From assembly GCA_947166345.1 (NCBI GenBank), contig CAMVDU010000002.1, positions 52,555 to 116,554 on the forward strand: DNA of 64,000 nucleotides, in the 5' to 3' direction. The notes below the pieces were generated by a model. The model was not told the origin of the DNA. It searched no databases and saw only the letters and a list, made by a program, of their open reading frames with translations. Below, in pieces: positions 42,674 through 52,785 of the stretch. The position numbers and the translations under genes are program-made. The DNA is from an uncultured Prevotellaceae bacterium. GTDB taxonomy: Bacteria > Bacteroidota > Bacteroidia > Bacteroidales > Bacteroidaceae. Position 1 is the first letter of the stretch. Every line of letters begins with the position of its first letter.

Positions 42674-44479
42674 TTAAAGGTACATCAAATCAATTTCCTT
42701 TTTGTAGTTCTCATTCAGCACGCGACGTTTGATCTTCAGCGTGTTGGTCAGCTCGCCACGCTCCACAGAGAAAGGCTTTTCAAGCAACGTGAAACGCTTC
42801 ACCTGCTCGTAGTGGGCCAGCTGTTGCTGTAGGGTGTCGATACGCTCCTGCAACATCTCGTGAATCTGTGGGTTCTGACACAGGTCCTTACGGCTCTCGA
42901 ACTTGATGTTGTGGGCACGCGCATATTCCTCCAACAGACTATAGACAGGAATGATGAGGGCCGACACGAACTTGCGCTGGTCAGCGATAATGGCTACCTG
43001 GTCGATGTATTTATCTACCAGCAGCTTCGACTCAATCATCTGCGGCGCGATATATTTGCCGTTAGAGGTTTTGAAGAGGTCCTTGATACGCTCCTTTAGG
43101 AACAGCTCGCCGTCTTTCAGGTAACCTGAGTCACCAGTACGGAAATAGCCGTCCTCAGTGAAAGCCTGCTTGGTCAGGTCGTCACGGTTGTAGTAGCCTC
43201 GGGTGATGGTGGGACCCTTCAACAGCACTTCGCCTTCCTCGCTGATCTTGATATCGATGCTGTCGATGGGATAGCCCACGCTACCAACGGTGAACGGCTT
43301 GTCAAGATGGAGGCAGCTGACGGTAGCCAGACTCTCTGTGAGACCATAGCCTACGTCCATGTAAATACCGATGGAATGGACGAATTCTTCCACATGAGGC
43401 GAGACAGCTGCACCTGCGGTGGGGAAGAAGTGAGCGTTCTCAAGTCCCAGCTCCTTGCGCACCAGCGAGAAGACGGTCTTGTTGAGCAGTTTGTATTCAA
43501 GATGTAATGCCAAGGGAGGACGTTTGCCCCTCGAGATATATTCGATGTTATGCTTGCGACCCACGTTAAGCGCATGACGGAACAGCTTGCGCTGCATGGC
43601 ACTTGAACTCTCAATCTTTTCCTGCACACCCATATAGACCTTCTCCCAGAAGCGGGGTACGCTCGACATACACGTGGGGTGCTGCTCGCGCATGGTCTGC
43701 TGCACCTCCAAAGGATAGGTGTTGATAATGAGACGGGCACCCACGGTAATGCAGAGTATCTTCCATCCCTTCTCAAAGATATGGGTGAAGGGCAGGAAGT
43801 TCAGGATGCGGTCCTTGTCCGTAACGGGTACGCATCTGTGGTTGGCTTCTATCGCAGCATGATACTGTCCACAGGTGAGGACGACGCCCTTAGAGTCGCC
43901 TGTGGTGCCACTGGTATAGAGGATGTTGGCGATATCATCCATCGTTGCCTCCTTCTGGATACGCTCCACCTCAGACTGACGGGGCAGGCCCTCGCCCAAC
44001 TTCATGAAGGTCTCGAAACTCATGGTGGTGGGGTCGGAAGGGTCGATGGCTACCAGGGGATCGAAGACGATGATACGCTCCAGCGTCTGACAGGTTGAGA
44101 AGATGCGCTTGGCCTTGTCATACTGCTCCTGTTCGCCAACGAAGAGAAGACGTATCTTGGCATCGTTGATCATGAACTGGATCTGCTGTTCTGAGCTGGT
44201 GGCATAGAACGGGATGGTCACGGCTCGGATACCCCAGGCTCCGAAGTCGGTGAAGAGGTACTGCACAGAGTTCTGGGAAAAGATACCCACGTTCTCCTGG
44301 ATCTTTACGCCCATGTTGAGCAAGGCGTTCGACACACATTTCACACGCGCAGAGAACTCGTTCCATGAGTACGACTTCCACTGCTTGCCGCTGTAATCTT
44401 TGTAGATAAGCGCTTCACGGTCGCCCCATTGGGCTGCCACGTCTTGTATCAGACGGGAAAGATGACTGTTAATCTGCAT
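42674..44479 (-). CDS. Long-chain fatty acid--CoA ligase, AMP-binding family
   Basis: ILYTSGTTGDSKGVVLT, GYGLTESLATVSC, YFRTGDSGYLKDGELFLKERIKDLFKTSNGKYIAP. Confidence 0.92.
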   Translation of the reverse strand: MQINSHLSRLIQDVAAQWGDREALIYKDYSGKQWKSYSWNEFSARVKCVSNALLNMGVKIQENVGIFSQNSVQYLFTDFGAWGIRAVTIPFYATSSEQQIQFMINDAKIRLLFVGEQEQYDKAKRIFSTCQTLERIIVFDPLVAIDPSDPTTMSFETFMKLGEGLPRQSEVERIQKEATMDDIANILYTSGTTGDSKGVVLTCGQYHAAIEANHRCVPVTDKDRILNFLPFTHIFEKGWKILCITVGARLIINTYPLEVQQTMREQHPTCMSSVPRFWEKVYMGVQEKIESSSAMQRKLFRHALNVGRKHNIEYISRGKRPPLALHLEYKLLNKTVFSLVRKELGLENAHFFPTAGAAVSPHVEEFVHSIGIYMDVGYGLTESLATVSCLHLDKPFTVGSVGYPIDSIDIKISEEGEVLLKGPTITRGYYNRDDLTKQAFTEDGYFRTGDSGYLKDGELFLKERIKDLFKTSNGKYIAPQMIESKLLVDKYIDQVAIIADQRKFVSALIIPVYSLLEEYARAHNIKFESRKDLCQNPQIHEMLQERIDTLQQQLAHYEQVKRFTLLEKPFSVERGELTNTLKIKRRVLNENYKKEIDLMYL

Positions 44480-44508
44480 ATCAACTATAGTGTTTTGTTC
44501 GTTCGCTG

Positions 44509-45942
44509 TTATTTAGATAGCCACTGACGAGGATTGAGGGGGTCAGTCCAGTTGCGCAACTGGAACTGCATCACGTGGTCGTCGGCAACCTTACCGAGAA
44601 TCTGGTTGATCTTCACCTGTTGGCGGTTGGATACCGACACAGAAGCCAGGTTGCAATAGACGGAGATATAGCGTCCGTGGCGTACGATGACCATGTAGTT
44701 CTGACCTCTCTGTACGACAGCAGTCACCTGTCCGTCGAAGACGCATCGGGCCTGAGCACCGTCCTTGCCCTTGAGGTAGATACCCTTACTCTCCAGCGTC
44801 ACACCAGGCGTGCCTGTCACATCGTAGGTGCCCATTCCTCTGACAATGTTGTAGGGACCAGTGATGGGGACGGGCAGACGTCCTTTGTTCGACTCGAAGC
44901 TGCCGCTGAGGGCACGGTCGGCAGCAGGCAGTTCGAAGTGCTCAGCCTTGGGGGTGGCCACCTTCGTCTTGTCTCTGCTGGCAGTAGCTGTTGTCTTGGT
45001 GGTGCCTTTGGTATTCTTGTTGGCGTCCTTGGCAGCCTTGGCTCTCTTGGCTTCCTCTGCTGCCTTGCGGCGTGCTTCTTCTGCGGCCAGTCTGCGTGCC
45101 TCTGCCTCGGCACGGGCTATCTCTGCCTTTATCTCGCGCTCAATCTTGGCGTTCAGTTCTTTCTCTTCTTTCTGCTGTTGGGCTATCAGTTGCTTCACGG
45201 TCTTCTGTTCTTTCTGCAGACTGACGACGAGGTTTTTCTGTTCCGTCTGCTTCTGCTCCATCTGACGGTGTTCCTGTTGGCTGCGCGACAGCAGGGCCGA
45301 TTTCTCATCTTTCACACCGTTCAGCTCTTTCTGCTTGGCTTCCACCTGTTCGCTCTTCACCTTCAGGGCCTGACCCTGCATCTTCTCGTAGGTAGAGTAT
45401 TCTTTTGAGAAACGCATGCGACGGAACATCTGGTTGAAGTTCTTGGCACTGAACATAAACATCATCTTGTTCTGTGTCTTGCGGTTGCGATACATATAGC
45501 GCATGGACTTCATGTACTGCTCCTTGCGGTCGGCCAACTCTTTCTGCAACACCTTCAGTTCCTCGTCCAACGACACGATGTTACTGTCCAGCACGACGAT
45601 ATCCTGTCGGATGCTGTCGATGGTCAGCTGCTTGTCCTTGATCTCACCGTCAAGGATCTGCACATGCTCCAGTTCGTTCTTAACCTTTTTCTCCAGTTCT
45701 TGCTGACGCTTGCGTGCTTCAGCCTGCTGCTGTTGTACCTTTTTCTTCTGGTCCTCCAGTTGCTGACGCTTGGTAAGCTTGGGTGCTGCCTGCTTCTTGA
45801 CAGGCTGCTTCTTGGTGGCAGTCGTCTTGGTAGTTGCCTGTTTTGTCTTCTGTTTCTGGGCAGGAACAGCCAAACAGAAGAGACTGAGAAGAAGGATGAT
45901 GACGATTCTCTTGATCATAGGGTGGGGCGATTGTGATGACAA
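44509..45942 (-). CDS. EnvC-like coiled-coil protein with degenerate LytM/M23 domain
   Basis: Signal peptide MIKRIVIILLLSLFCLAVPAQ, long coiled coil, C-terminal LytM fold (GVTLESKGIYL, VMQFQLRNW) lacking canonical Zn-binding His. Translation may start at 45918. Confidence 0.85.
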   Translation of the reverse strand: MSSQSPHPMIKRIVIILLLSLFCLAVPAQKQKTKQATTKTTATKKQPVKKQAAPKLTKRQQLEDQKKKVQQQQAEARKRQQELEKKVKNELEHVQILDGEIKDKQLTIDSIRQDIVVLDSNIVSLDEELKVLQKELADRKEQYMKSMRYMYRNRKTQNKMMFMFSAKNFNQMFRRMRFSKEYSTYEKMQGQALKVKSEQVEAKQKELNGVKDEKSALLSRSQQEHRQMEQKQTEQKNLVVSLQKEQKTVKQLIAQQQKEEKELNAKIEREIKAEIARAEAEARRLAAEEARRKAAEEAKRAKAAKDANKNTKGTTKTTATASRDKTKVATPKAEHFELPAADRALSGSFESNKGRLPVPITGPYNIVRGMGTYDVTGTPGVTLESKGIYLKGKDGAQARCVFDGQVTAVVQRGQNYMVIVRHGRYISVYCNLASVSVSNRQQVKINQILGKVADDHVMQFQLRNWTDPLNPRQWLSK

Positions 45943-45953
45943 CGGTTTATATG

Positions 45954-46796
45954 TTAGAGTGAAAGAAGTCGGCGGAAGATGGTTTCGGCACTTACCTTTT
46001 TATATTTGTTAGAGACGGTGGTACGTTTCTCCCAACTGCTGTCATGCTCCAGCGATGACAATTGGAAGCCAGCCTGCAGCGTCTTGCCGTCGGCTTTGAT
46101 GCGCACCTGCTGGTCGGTGGGGAACTGCTTCTGTCCCAGTTTCTTGAATGAACGGTATTTCCAGTTCATCTCTCCGTCTGTCGTTCCCTGATTGTCGTGA
46201 CTGATGGTGGTGCTGTTGATCTTTCCCGTCTCGCGATCAGCCTCCCACTGGTAGTCCAGACGACCGCTGGAGAGTGTGATGAGCACGTCGCCCTCTTCTT
46301 GTGGTGTGGCAGCGAACTTATCCAGTGACGGCTGCTCCTTGCCTGGCTGGAACAGCTCGTTCCAGAACAGGGCCTGCAGGGTGTGGAAGTTGACGTTGTT
46401 GGCACGCAGGAAGTCGATATCGTCGTAGGAAGCCTTGACGTACTGTTTATTGATACGGTCCATGATGAGCACGTAGTCCTTGGTGAACTCCAGTCTGCCT
46501 GCCTCCATGATGCCGAAGGCCACCAGCTGGATGCGGATGACGTCGTCGCGCTTCATCTTCAGGGAACCGCCCACTGACACGCTTTGTCCTGCCATCGTGG
46601 CTGAGAACTTCAGTTTGGCTGTCACATACTGGCTGGTGAGAGCTCTGTCGACCACCGTCTTCATGAAGTCCTTTTTGGAGAAGGTCTTGTCAATGGTCGT
46701 CGTACCGTCTGTACTCACTTTCTCGCCTGTCTTACAGGCGGTCAGCAGTAGTGCCAACAGCCAACAGCCTATGGTCAAATGCAGTATTTTCTTCAT
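45954..46796 (-). CDS. DUF4292-like lipoprotein
   Basis: MKKILHLTIGCWLLALLLTACKTGEKV lipobox; LolA/outer membrane lipoprotein-like sequence; start moved inside ORF. Confidence 0.75.
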   Translation of the reverse strand: MKKILHLTIGCWLLALLLTACKTGEKVSTDGTTTIDKTFSKKDFMKTVVDRALTSQYVTAKLKFSATMAGQSVSVGGSLKMKRDDVIRIQLVAFGIMEAGRLEFTKDYVLIMDRINKQYVKASYDDIDFLRANNVNFHTLQALFWNELFQPGKEQPSLDKFAATPQEEGDVLITLSSGRLDYQWEADRETGKINSTTISHDNQGTTDGEMNWKYRSFKKLGQKQFPTDQQVRIKADGKTLQAGFQLSSLEHDSSWEKRTTVSNKYKKVSAETIFRRLLSL

Positions 46797-48490
46797 TTCT
46801 GTTTGATGTATTTGCGTTTCTTGATTTTCTTGGTGAGCAGTTTGTTGCCTGGGTCTTGCTCCAGTGCCTGCTGCCACAGCTCTACAGCCCGTTCGGTCTC
46901 ACCGTTCATCGCGTAGATGTCGCCAGCATGCTCTGTGACCACAGCACCAACGTTCTCGTCGTTTTTCAATGCCTGCTCAATATAGACCTTTGCCTCGGCA
47001 TAGCGCTCTTCCATAAAGAGAATCCAGGCGTAGGTGTCGAGATAGGTGGCGTTGTCGGGTTCGGCCTTGATGGTCTTATAGCTCATCTCCTCGGCTTCCT
47101 TCAGACGGTCGTTCTTCAGACTGAGGTAGTAGGCGTAGTTGTTGAGGCATCCGATGTTGTCAGCATTCCATTGCAGACACGAGTCGTAGGCGGCAAAGGC
47201 TTCCTTTTCCTGCTGACGCATGAAGAGCAGGTCACCCATTACAGCATAGAAGTCGGAGACGATCTCTGGCGAGCTGCTGTCGTCAATCACGCTGATGCCG
47301 TTCTTGAAGGCTTCCAGTGCGCCGTCGTGGTTCTCCTGACGGTAATAGGCCATGCCCTGATAGTAATAAAAGGCCATTTCATCGGGGTTATACTGACGGG
47401 CAGCCTGACAGAGGTCTATGATACGTTGGTCGTCATCGTCCTCCCACGCCTGTTGTACCAGGTGCAGACGTGCTGAAGCACGGTCGGGTGCCAGTTGCAG
47501 GACATACTCATAGGCTTGTGCCACCGTGTCGCGTGGCATCTTCTTGAGGTCCATATAGGCAGCGCGAAACTCTGCTATGTCGGCATCTACATCGGGTTGC
47601 TCCAGCATCTCATCAAACAGCTGCAGCACCAGTGTGCTGTCGCCACCGTTCTGTTCGCTTTCACCAATCAGTTGGCGCAGGTGGTTGATCTTGTCTTCGA
47701 GGGGTGTCTTGGCATTCAGCAGGATGCAACGCGTCAGCGAGTCGGCCTGCTCCTTCTCCTCATTGGAGATATAGTAGTTGCGAAGAGCGTTTTGTGCCTT
47801 GGTATTATCGGGCTCCTCGCGCAGCACGTCTTGCAGGATGGCCAGACCCTCTGACGAGCGGTCGTTGGCTATCAGCGTGTGGGCATAGAGTGTGCGGTAG
47901 TTCAAGTCGTTGGGGTACTTCTCCGTCAGGGTCAGCACCTCGGCGAGTGCTTTCTCAGTATCGTCCAGCTGTAGGTAGAGCGCACTCTTGGCAAGCGTCG
48001 TCGTCTCGTTCTTGCCATCGATAATCTCCATTCTGTCGAGTACGCTGATGGCTTTCTCAAAGTCTTTCTCTTCGATATACAGGCGATAGAGCATTTCCAA
48101 CAGCTCCTGACGGCTCTTGTCAATGTCGTACATGTGTTCCACGACAGCGATAGCTTCGACATATTGGTCATTGTTGATATAGGCATGGACCAGTGACTCC
48201 AGCAGCGTCAAATTGTCGGGGTCCAGATCGGCAGCCTTCTTGAAGTCCGACAGGGCCGTCTCTGCGTCACCCATTTCGTGATAGTACTGGGCACGGAAGA
48301 AGAAAGCCTCCGATGCCTGCGGGTTCATCTCCACACAACGGTTGAACAGGTCGAAGGCGGCCGTATGGTGTCCTTTCAGCCGTTGCTGCAACGCCTCGTG
48401 AAACAGGACATCATACTCGCGACTTGGGGTTTGGGCCCAAGTGCCTAAGCCGATGGCTGTCAGAAGGAATATGATGATGCTACGCTTCAT
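46793..48490 (-). CDS. Tetratricopeptide repeat protein
   Basis: Repeated TPR signatures (A-x-F-x-R..A..A..DF.KA..LDPDN), signal peptide MKRSIIIFLLTAIGLGTWAQ. Confidence 0.88.
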   Translation of the reverse strand: MKRSIIIFLLTAIGLGTWAQTPSREYDVLFHEALQQRLKGHHTAAFDLFNRCVEMNPQASEAFFFRAQYYHEMGDAETALSDFKKAADLDPDNLTLLESLVHAYINNDQYVEAIAVVEHMYDIDKSRQELLEMLYRLYIEEKDFEKAISVLDRMEIIDGKNETTTLAKSALYLQLDDTEKALAEVLTLTEKYPNDLNYRTLYAHTLIANDRSSEGLAILQDVLREEPDNTKAQNALRNYYISNEEKEQADSLTRCILLNAKTPLEDKINHLRQLIGESEQNGGDSTLVLQLFDEMLEQPDVDADIAEFRAAYMDLKKMPRDTVAQAYEYVLQLAPDRASARLHLVQQAWEDDDDQRIIDLCQAARQYNPDEMAFYYYQGMAYYRQENHDGALEAFKNGISVIDDSSSPEIVSDFYAVMGDLLFMRQQEKEAFAAYDSCLQWNADNIGCLNNYAYYLSLKNDRLKEAEEMSYKTIKAEPDNATYLDTYAWILFMEERYAEAKVYIEQALKNDENVGAVVTEHAGDIYAMNGETERAVELWQQALEQDPGNKLLTKKIKKRKYIKQK

Positions 48491-48494
48491 GTTC

Positions 48495-48926
48495 TTATAC
48501 GCCAGTATGTCCATAGCCGCCCTCGCCGCGTTCTGTCTCGTCCAGCACGCTCACCTCTATGAAATCGGCTGTCTCGTGACGGGCTATCACCATCTGGGCA
48601 ATACGCTCACCGTCGTTCACGACAAAGTCTTCTTGCGACAGGTTGATGAGGACCACACCTATCTCACCACGATAGTCGGCATCAATGGTGCCAGGCGAGT
48701 TGAGGACGGTGATGCCTTTCTTCAGGGCCAGTCCGCTACGTGGGCGCACCTGTGCCTCATAGCCTTTTGGTAGGGCGATGTGCAGGCCAGTGGGGATGAG
48801 TCGGCGCTCCAGGGGTTTCAGTACGATGGATTCTTCAATATTAGCACGCAGGTCCATGCCTGCGCTCTGTTCCGTTGCGTAAGTTGGCAACGGCTGATGT
48901 CCTTTATTAACAACCTTTATCTGCAT
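48495..48926 (-). CDS. dut: dUTP diphosphatase
   Basis: [67 protein letters not shown]. Confidence 0.95.
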   Translation of the reverse strand: MQIKVVNKGHQPLPTYATEQSAGMDLRANIEESIVLKPLERRLIPTGLHIALPKGYEAQVRPRSGLALKKGITVLNSPGTIDADYRGEIGVVLINLSQEDFVVNDGERIAQMVIARHETADFIEVSVLDETERGEGGYGHTGV

Positions 48927-48943
48927 ATTCTGTAATTTGGTTG

Positions 48944-48951
48944 CAAAGATA
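48944..48951 (-). promoter_or_regulatory. -7 box (TATCTTTG) for dut
   Basis: CAAAGATA on +. Confidence 0.5.
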
Positions 48952-48997
48952 ATCATTTTTTTTAGAATAGAAGCATGGAAAAGTCTAAAAAATGTTG

Positions 48998-49005
48998 TAA
49001 CTTTG
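48998..49005 (+). promoter_or_regulatory. -7 box TAACTTTG for dgt
   Basis: GTTGTAACTTTGCAGCCATG. Confidence 0.55.
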
Positions 49006-49010
49006 CAGCC

Positions 49011-50357
49011 ATGATGAAAATGAACTGGAACCAACTGATTTCTAACCGCCGTCTGGGACAGGAACACCGTCATCTGGAGCGGCACGATGACCGTACGGAA
49101 TTTAAGCGTGACTACGACCGACTGATTTTCTCGGCTCCCTTCCGTCGTCTGCAGAACAAGACACAGGTGTTTCCCTTGCCAGGCAGTGTGTTTGTGCATA
49201 ACCGATTGACCCATTCGCTTGAGGTGGCCTCAGTGGGTATGTCATTAGGTAACGACGTCTCGCGTGCACTATGTGCAAAAAATCCCGATTTCAACGATGG
49301 ATTAATTCCTGAGATAGGACAGATTGTGGCTACCGCTTGTCTGGCTCATGATCTGGGTAATCCACCCTTCGGACATTCTGGTGAGAAAGCTATCCAGACG
49401 TTTTTTACGGAGGGTAAGGGCGCCTATCTAAAAGAGAAGGTGTCAGCTGCCTTCTGGGACGATATCACCCACTTTGAAGGCAACGCTAATGCGTTCCGTC
49501 TGCTCACACATCAGTTCAAGGGTCGTCGCCCAGGTGGCTTCGTCATGACCTATAGCACGCTGGCTTCCATCGTGAAATATCCCTACGCCTCTTCTGCATC
49601 AGGCAAGAAGGGGAAGTTCGGATTCTTCAATAGCGAACAGGCGATCTATCAGCGTATCGCCGATGAAATGGGTATTTTCTGCGTTTCTTCTCAAGGAGAA
49701 CCCCTACGCTATGTGCGCCATCCATTGGTGTATCTTGTTGAGGCTGCCGATGATATCTGCTACGAAATTATGGACCTCGAGGATGCCCATAAACTGAAGA
49801 TTCTGTCGTTCGAAGAGACCAAACAGCTGATGCTTGGCTTCTTCGATGAATCCACGCAGAATCATATCCTTCAGCGTATTTCCGACGAACAGTTGTCTGA
49901 TCCTAATGAGCAGGTACAGTATCTGCGCGCCTGTGTCATCGGCAAACTGGAGAACGAGTGTGTCTCTACGTTCCTGATGCATGAGGACGAGATACTGCAG
50001 GGCACTTTCACAGGCTCGCTCATCAACCACATCAGCGACCTGCCCCGTGAGGCGTATATCAACTGTACGAAGATCTCGAAGGTACGCATCTATCGCAGCA
50101 AACCCGTACTCGACGTCGAACTCTCTGGTTATCGCATCATGGCTACGCTCATGGAACTGATGATTGAGGCTATCGAGCACCCCGACCGCTATTACTCCCA
50201 GCAGCTCATTGGGCGTGTGTCGTCACAGTACGATATTGACCACCCTGATCTGGAGACTCGTCTGATGGCTGTCATCGACTATATCAGCGGCATGACTGAT
50301 GTCTATGCCTTGGATGTCTATCAGAAAATCTGCGGTATCTCTCTGCCTATCGTCTGA
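49011..50357 (+). CDS. dgt: dGTP triphosphohydrolase (HD domain)
   Basis: [46 protein letters not shown]. Confidence 0.93.
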   Translation: MMKMNWNQLISNRRLGQEHRHLERHDDRTEFKRDYDRLIFSAPFRRLQNKTQVFPLPGSVFVHNRLTHSLEVASVGMSLGNDVSRALCAKNPDFNDGLIPEIGQIVATACLAHDLGNPPFGHSGEKAIQTFFTEGKGAYLKEKVSAAFWDDITHFEGNANAFRLLTHQFKGRRPGGFVMTYSTLASIVKYPYASSASGKKGKFGFFNSEQAIYQRIADEMGIFCVSSQGEPLRYVRHPLVYLVEAADDICYEIMDLEDAHKLKILSFEETKQLMLGFFDESTQNHILQRISDEQLSDPNEQVQYLRACVIGKLENECVSTFLMHEDEILQGTFTGSLINHISDLPREAYINCTKISKVRIYRSKPVLDVELSGYRIMATLMELMIEAIEHPDRYYSQQLIGRVSSQYDIDHPDLETRLMAVIDYISGMTDVYALDVYQKICGISLPIV

Positions 50358-50421
50358 TAAGAAATAGGTGCGCTTTTTTATATTTTGGGAGAAAAAGGTA
50401 TCGGAATACGGGAAAATTTTA

Positions 50422-50429
50422 TAATTTTG
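50422..50429 (+). promoter_or_regulatory. -7 box TAATTTTG for SNF transporter
   Basis: TTATAATTTTGCACCC. Confidence 0.5.
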
Positions 50430-50457
50430 CACCCGAATTCCGAGAAACTGTTAGAAA

Positions 50458-51816
50458 ATGGAACAGACAAAGCGTGCAAATTTCGGTAGTCGACTGGGTA
50501 TCATCCTCGCTACGGCAGGTTCTGCTGTAGGCTTGGGCAACGTATGGCGTTTCCCCACGATGGCAGGTGAGAACGGTGGTGCTGCCTTTATCCTTATATA
50601 TATTGGCTGTGTGGTGGTACTGGGCATCCCCTGTATGCTCAACGAGTTTATCATTGGTCGCAGGGCACAGTCTAATGCTGCCCGTGCCTACAGCATGTTG
50701 TCGAACGGTACCCCTTGGCGTCTCATTGGCTATTTTGGGGTGTTCACTGGCTTTCTCATTGCCAGCTACTATGCAGTAGTATCGGGCTGGTGCCTGCAGT
50801 ATGTCTATGCCAGCGTGATGGGCGAGCTTAATGGTAATCCTACCTATGTGAAAGACTATTTTGTGAGTTTCTCAACCAACCCCTGGAAGCCCGTTCTCTG
50901 GCTGGTGCTGTTCTTCTTGATCAGTCATCTCGTCATTGCACGTGGTGTGGAGAAAGGTATTGAGCGCGCTGCCAAACTGATGATGCCCCTGCTGTTCATT
51001 CTTTTGGTTGTTATCGCTGTGGCCGCTTGTCTGCTGCCCAATGCAAGCAAAGGTATCAGCTTCCTGTTTGCCCCCGATTTCTCAAAGGTTGACAGTAACG
51101 TGTTCCTGGGTGCTTTGGGACAGTCGTTCTACTCGCTCAGTCTGGGCATGGGTTGTCTGTGTACCTATGCCAGCTACTTTGGTCGCGACATCCATCTGAC
51201 GAAGTCGGCTGTTCAGATTATCTCTATCGACAGTCTGATAGCTATCCTCGCCGGACTCATGATTTTCCCTGCTGTCTTCTCTGTAGGCGGACAGGTTGAT
51301 GCAGGACCAGCTTTGGTGTTTGTCACCCTGCCCAACGTATTCAACCAGGCCTTCTCTGGCGTGCCTTTCTTGGGCACCCTGATAGCCCTGTTGTTCTATC
51401 TGCTCCTCTCTGTGGCAGCTCTGACCTCGCTCATCTCGCTGCACGAAGTGAATACTGCTTTCTTCCATGAGGAAACGAACATGTCACGCAAGAAGGCTGC
51501 TGGCATCGTTACGGTGCTCTGTACTTTCATCGGTATTTTCTGTTCCCTGTCGTTCTGTTGTCCGCAGCTGTCACTGTTTGGCTTGAGTCTCTTCGACCTC
51601 TTCGATTTCACCACGGGACAGTTGTTCCTTCCTATAGGAGGCTTTCTCACCTGTCTGTTCATGGGCTGGTATGTGCCCAAGAAACTGATCCGTGAGGAGT
51701 TCACCAACCGTGAGACGCTCAGTGGTCGTTTCTTTGGTGTCTATCTCTTCTGCGTACGCTATGTCTGTCCTGTCTGCATTTTGGTGATCTTCCTGCATCA
51801 GCTCGGGGTGGTATGA
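50458..51816 (+). CDS. Sodium-dependent transporter, SNF family
   Basis: FGSRLGIILATAGSAVGLGNVWRFPTMAGENGGAAF. Confidence 0.93.
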   Translation: MEQTKRANFGSRLGIILATAGSAVGLGNVWRFPTMAGENGGAAFILIYIGCVVVLGIPCMLNEFIIGRRAQSNAARAYSMLSNGTPWRLIGYFGVFTGFLIASYYAVVSGWCLQYVYASVMGELNGNPTYVKDYFVSFSTNPWKPVLWLVLFFLISHLVIARGVEKGIERAAKLMMPLLFILLVVIAVAACLLPNASKGISFLFAPDFSKVDSNVFLGALGQSFYSLSLGMGCLCTYASYFGRDIHLTKSAVQIISIDSLIAILAGLMIFPAVFSVGGQVDAGPALVFVTLPNVFNQAFSGVPFLGTLIALLFYLLLSVAALTSLISLHEVNTAFFHEETNMSRKKAAGIVTVLCTFIGIFCSLSFCCPQLSLFGLSLFDLFDFTTGQLFLPIGGFLTCLFMGWYVPKKLIREEFTNRETLSGRFFGVYLFCVRYVCPVCILVIFLHQLGVV

Positions 51817-52712
51817 GATGGCGCCAGTTCTTCTATCTTCGTAAGTCCGACCGTCAGGTGATCCTGGTACTGCTGGTAGTGGTTGTCGTAGCCTTGCTGG
51901 TACTCTTCTTTTCTCAAAAAGAGTCCATTCCATCGACTAAAACCGCTGTTACGCCACCAGCGTCTTCGGGTGTCCAGACATCTGCTGGTGAGAAGTCCTC
52001 AGGCTATTACCGTCAGCCGGAACGTCAGGTGGAGCGCTTTGTCTTCGATCCCAATACGGCCGACTCCACCCAACTGCTCAGATTGGGCTTGCAGGACTGG
52101 CAGGTACGCAACATTTACAAGTACCGTGCTGCTGGCGGCATCTATCGTAAGAAAGAGGATTTTGCCCGTCTCTATGGGCTCACCGTCAAACAGTATCGTG
52201 AGTTGGAACCCTATATCCAAATATCTTCCGACTACCAGCCTGCCTCCACCTTGGTGAAAGAGACGTCCTTCGAACGTGACACCCTGCACCTGAAATACCC
52301 CCAGAAGGTGGCTGAGGGGGAGCATGTGGATCTGAATGTGATGGATACTACCGCCTATCGTACCGTTCCTGGCATCGGCAGCTACTATGCCCGTAGGATA
52401 CAACAGTACGGACAGCGTTTAGGAGGTTATGTGAGTGTCAATCAGCTCGATGAAATCGAGGATTTTCCACAGGATGCGAAGGCTTATTTCTCTATCGATG
52501 CTTCCTCTTCCGTTCAGAAGATCTACATCAACCGCTTGTCGTTGAACGAACTGAAGCGTCATCCCTACATCAACTACTACCAGGCGAAAGCCATCATGGA
52601 CTATCGCAGGCAGAATGGAGCTGTCCATGACTTGCAAGAGCTCCGTCTGCTGCGTGACTTCCCTCCCGAGGCTATTGAACGCCTGCGCCCTTACGTCAGC
52701 TATGACGAGTAG
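51813..52712 (+). CDS. Helix-hairpin-helix (ComEA-like) protein
   Basis: FDPNTADSTQLLRLGLQDWQVRNIYKYRAAGGIYRKKEDFARLYG, VPGIGSYYARRIQQYG. Confidence 0.85.
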   Translation: MRWRQFFYLRKSDRQVILVLLVVVVVALLVLFFSQKESIPSTKTAVTPPASSGVQTSAGEKSSGYYRQPERQVERFVFDPNTADSTQLLRLGLQDWQVRNIYKYRAAGGIYRKKEDFARLYGLTVKQYRELEPYIQISSDYQPASTLVKETSFERDTLHLKYPQKVAEGEHVDLNVMDTTAYRTVPGIGSYYARRIQQYGQRLGGYVSVNQLDEIEDFPQDAKAYFSIDASSSVQKIYINRLSLNELKRHPYINYYQAKAIMDYRRQNGAVHDLQELRLLRDFPPEAIERLRPYVSYDE

Positions 52713-52739
52713 TTGCAGCAATGGTTTTATGGTGCATTA

Positions 52740-52770
52740 AAAAATGGCGACCTTCTGGGTCGCCATTGTC
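52740..52770. terminator. Bidirectional terminator
   Basis: AATGGCGACC-TTCTG-GGTCGCCATT. Confidence 0.75.
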
Positions 52771-52785
52771 TGTCTCTTTTAATGC

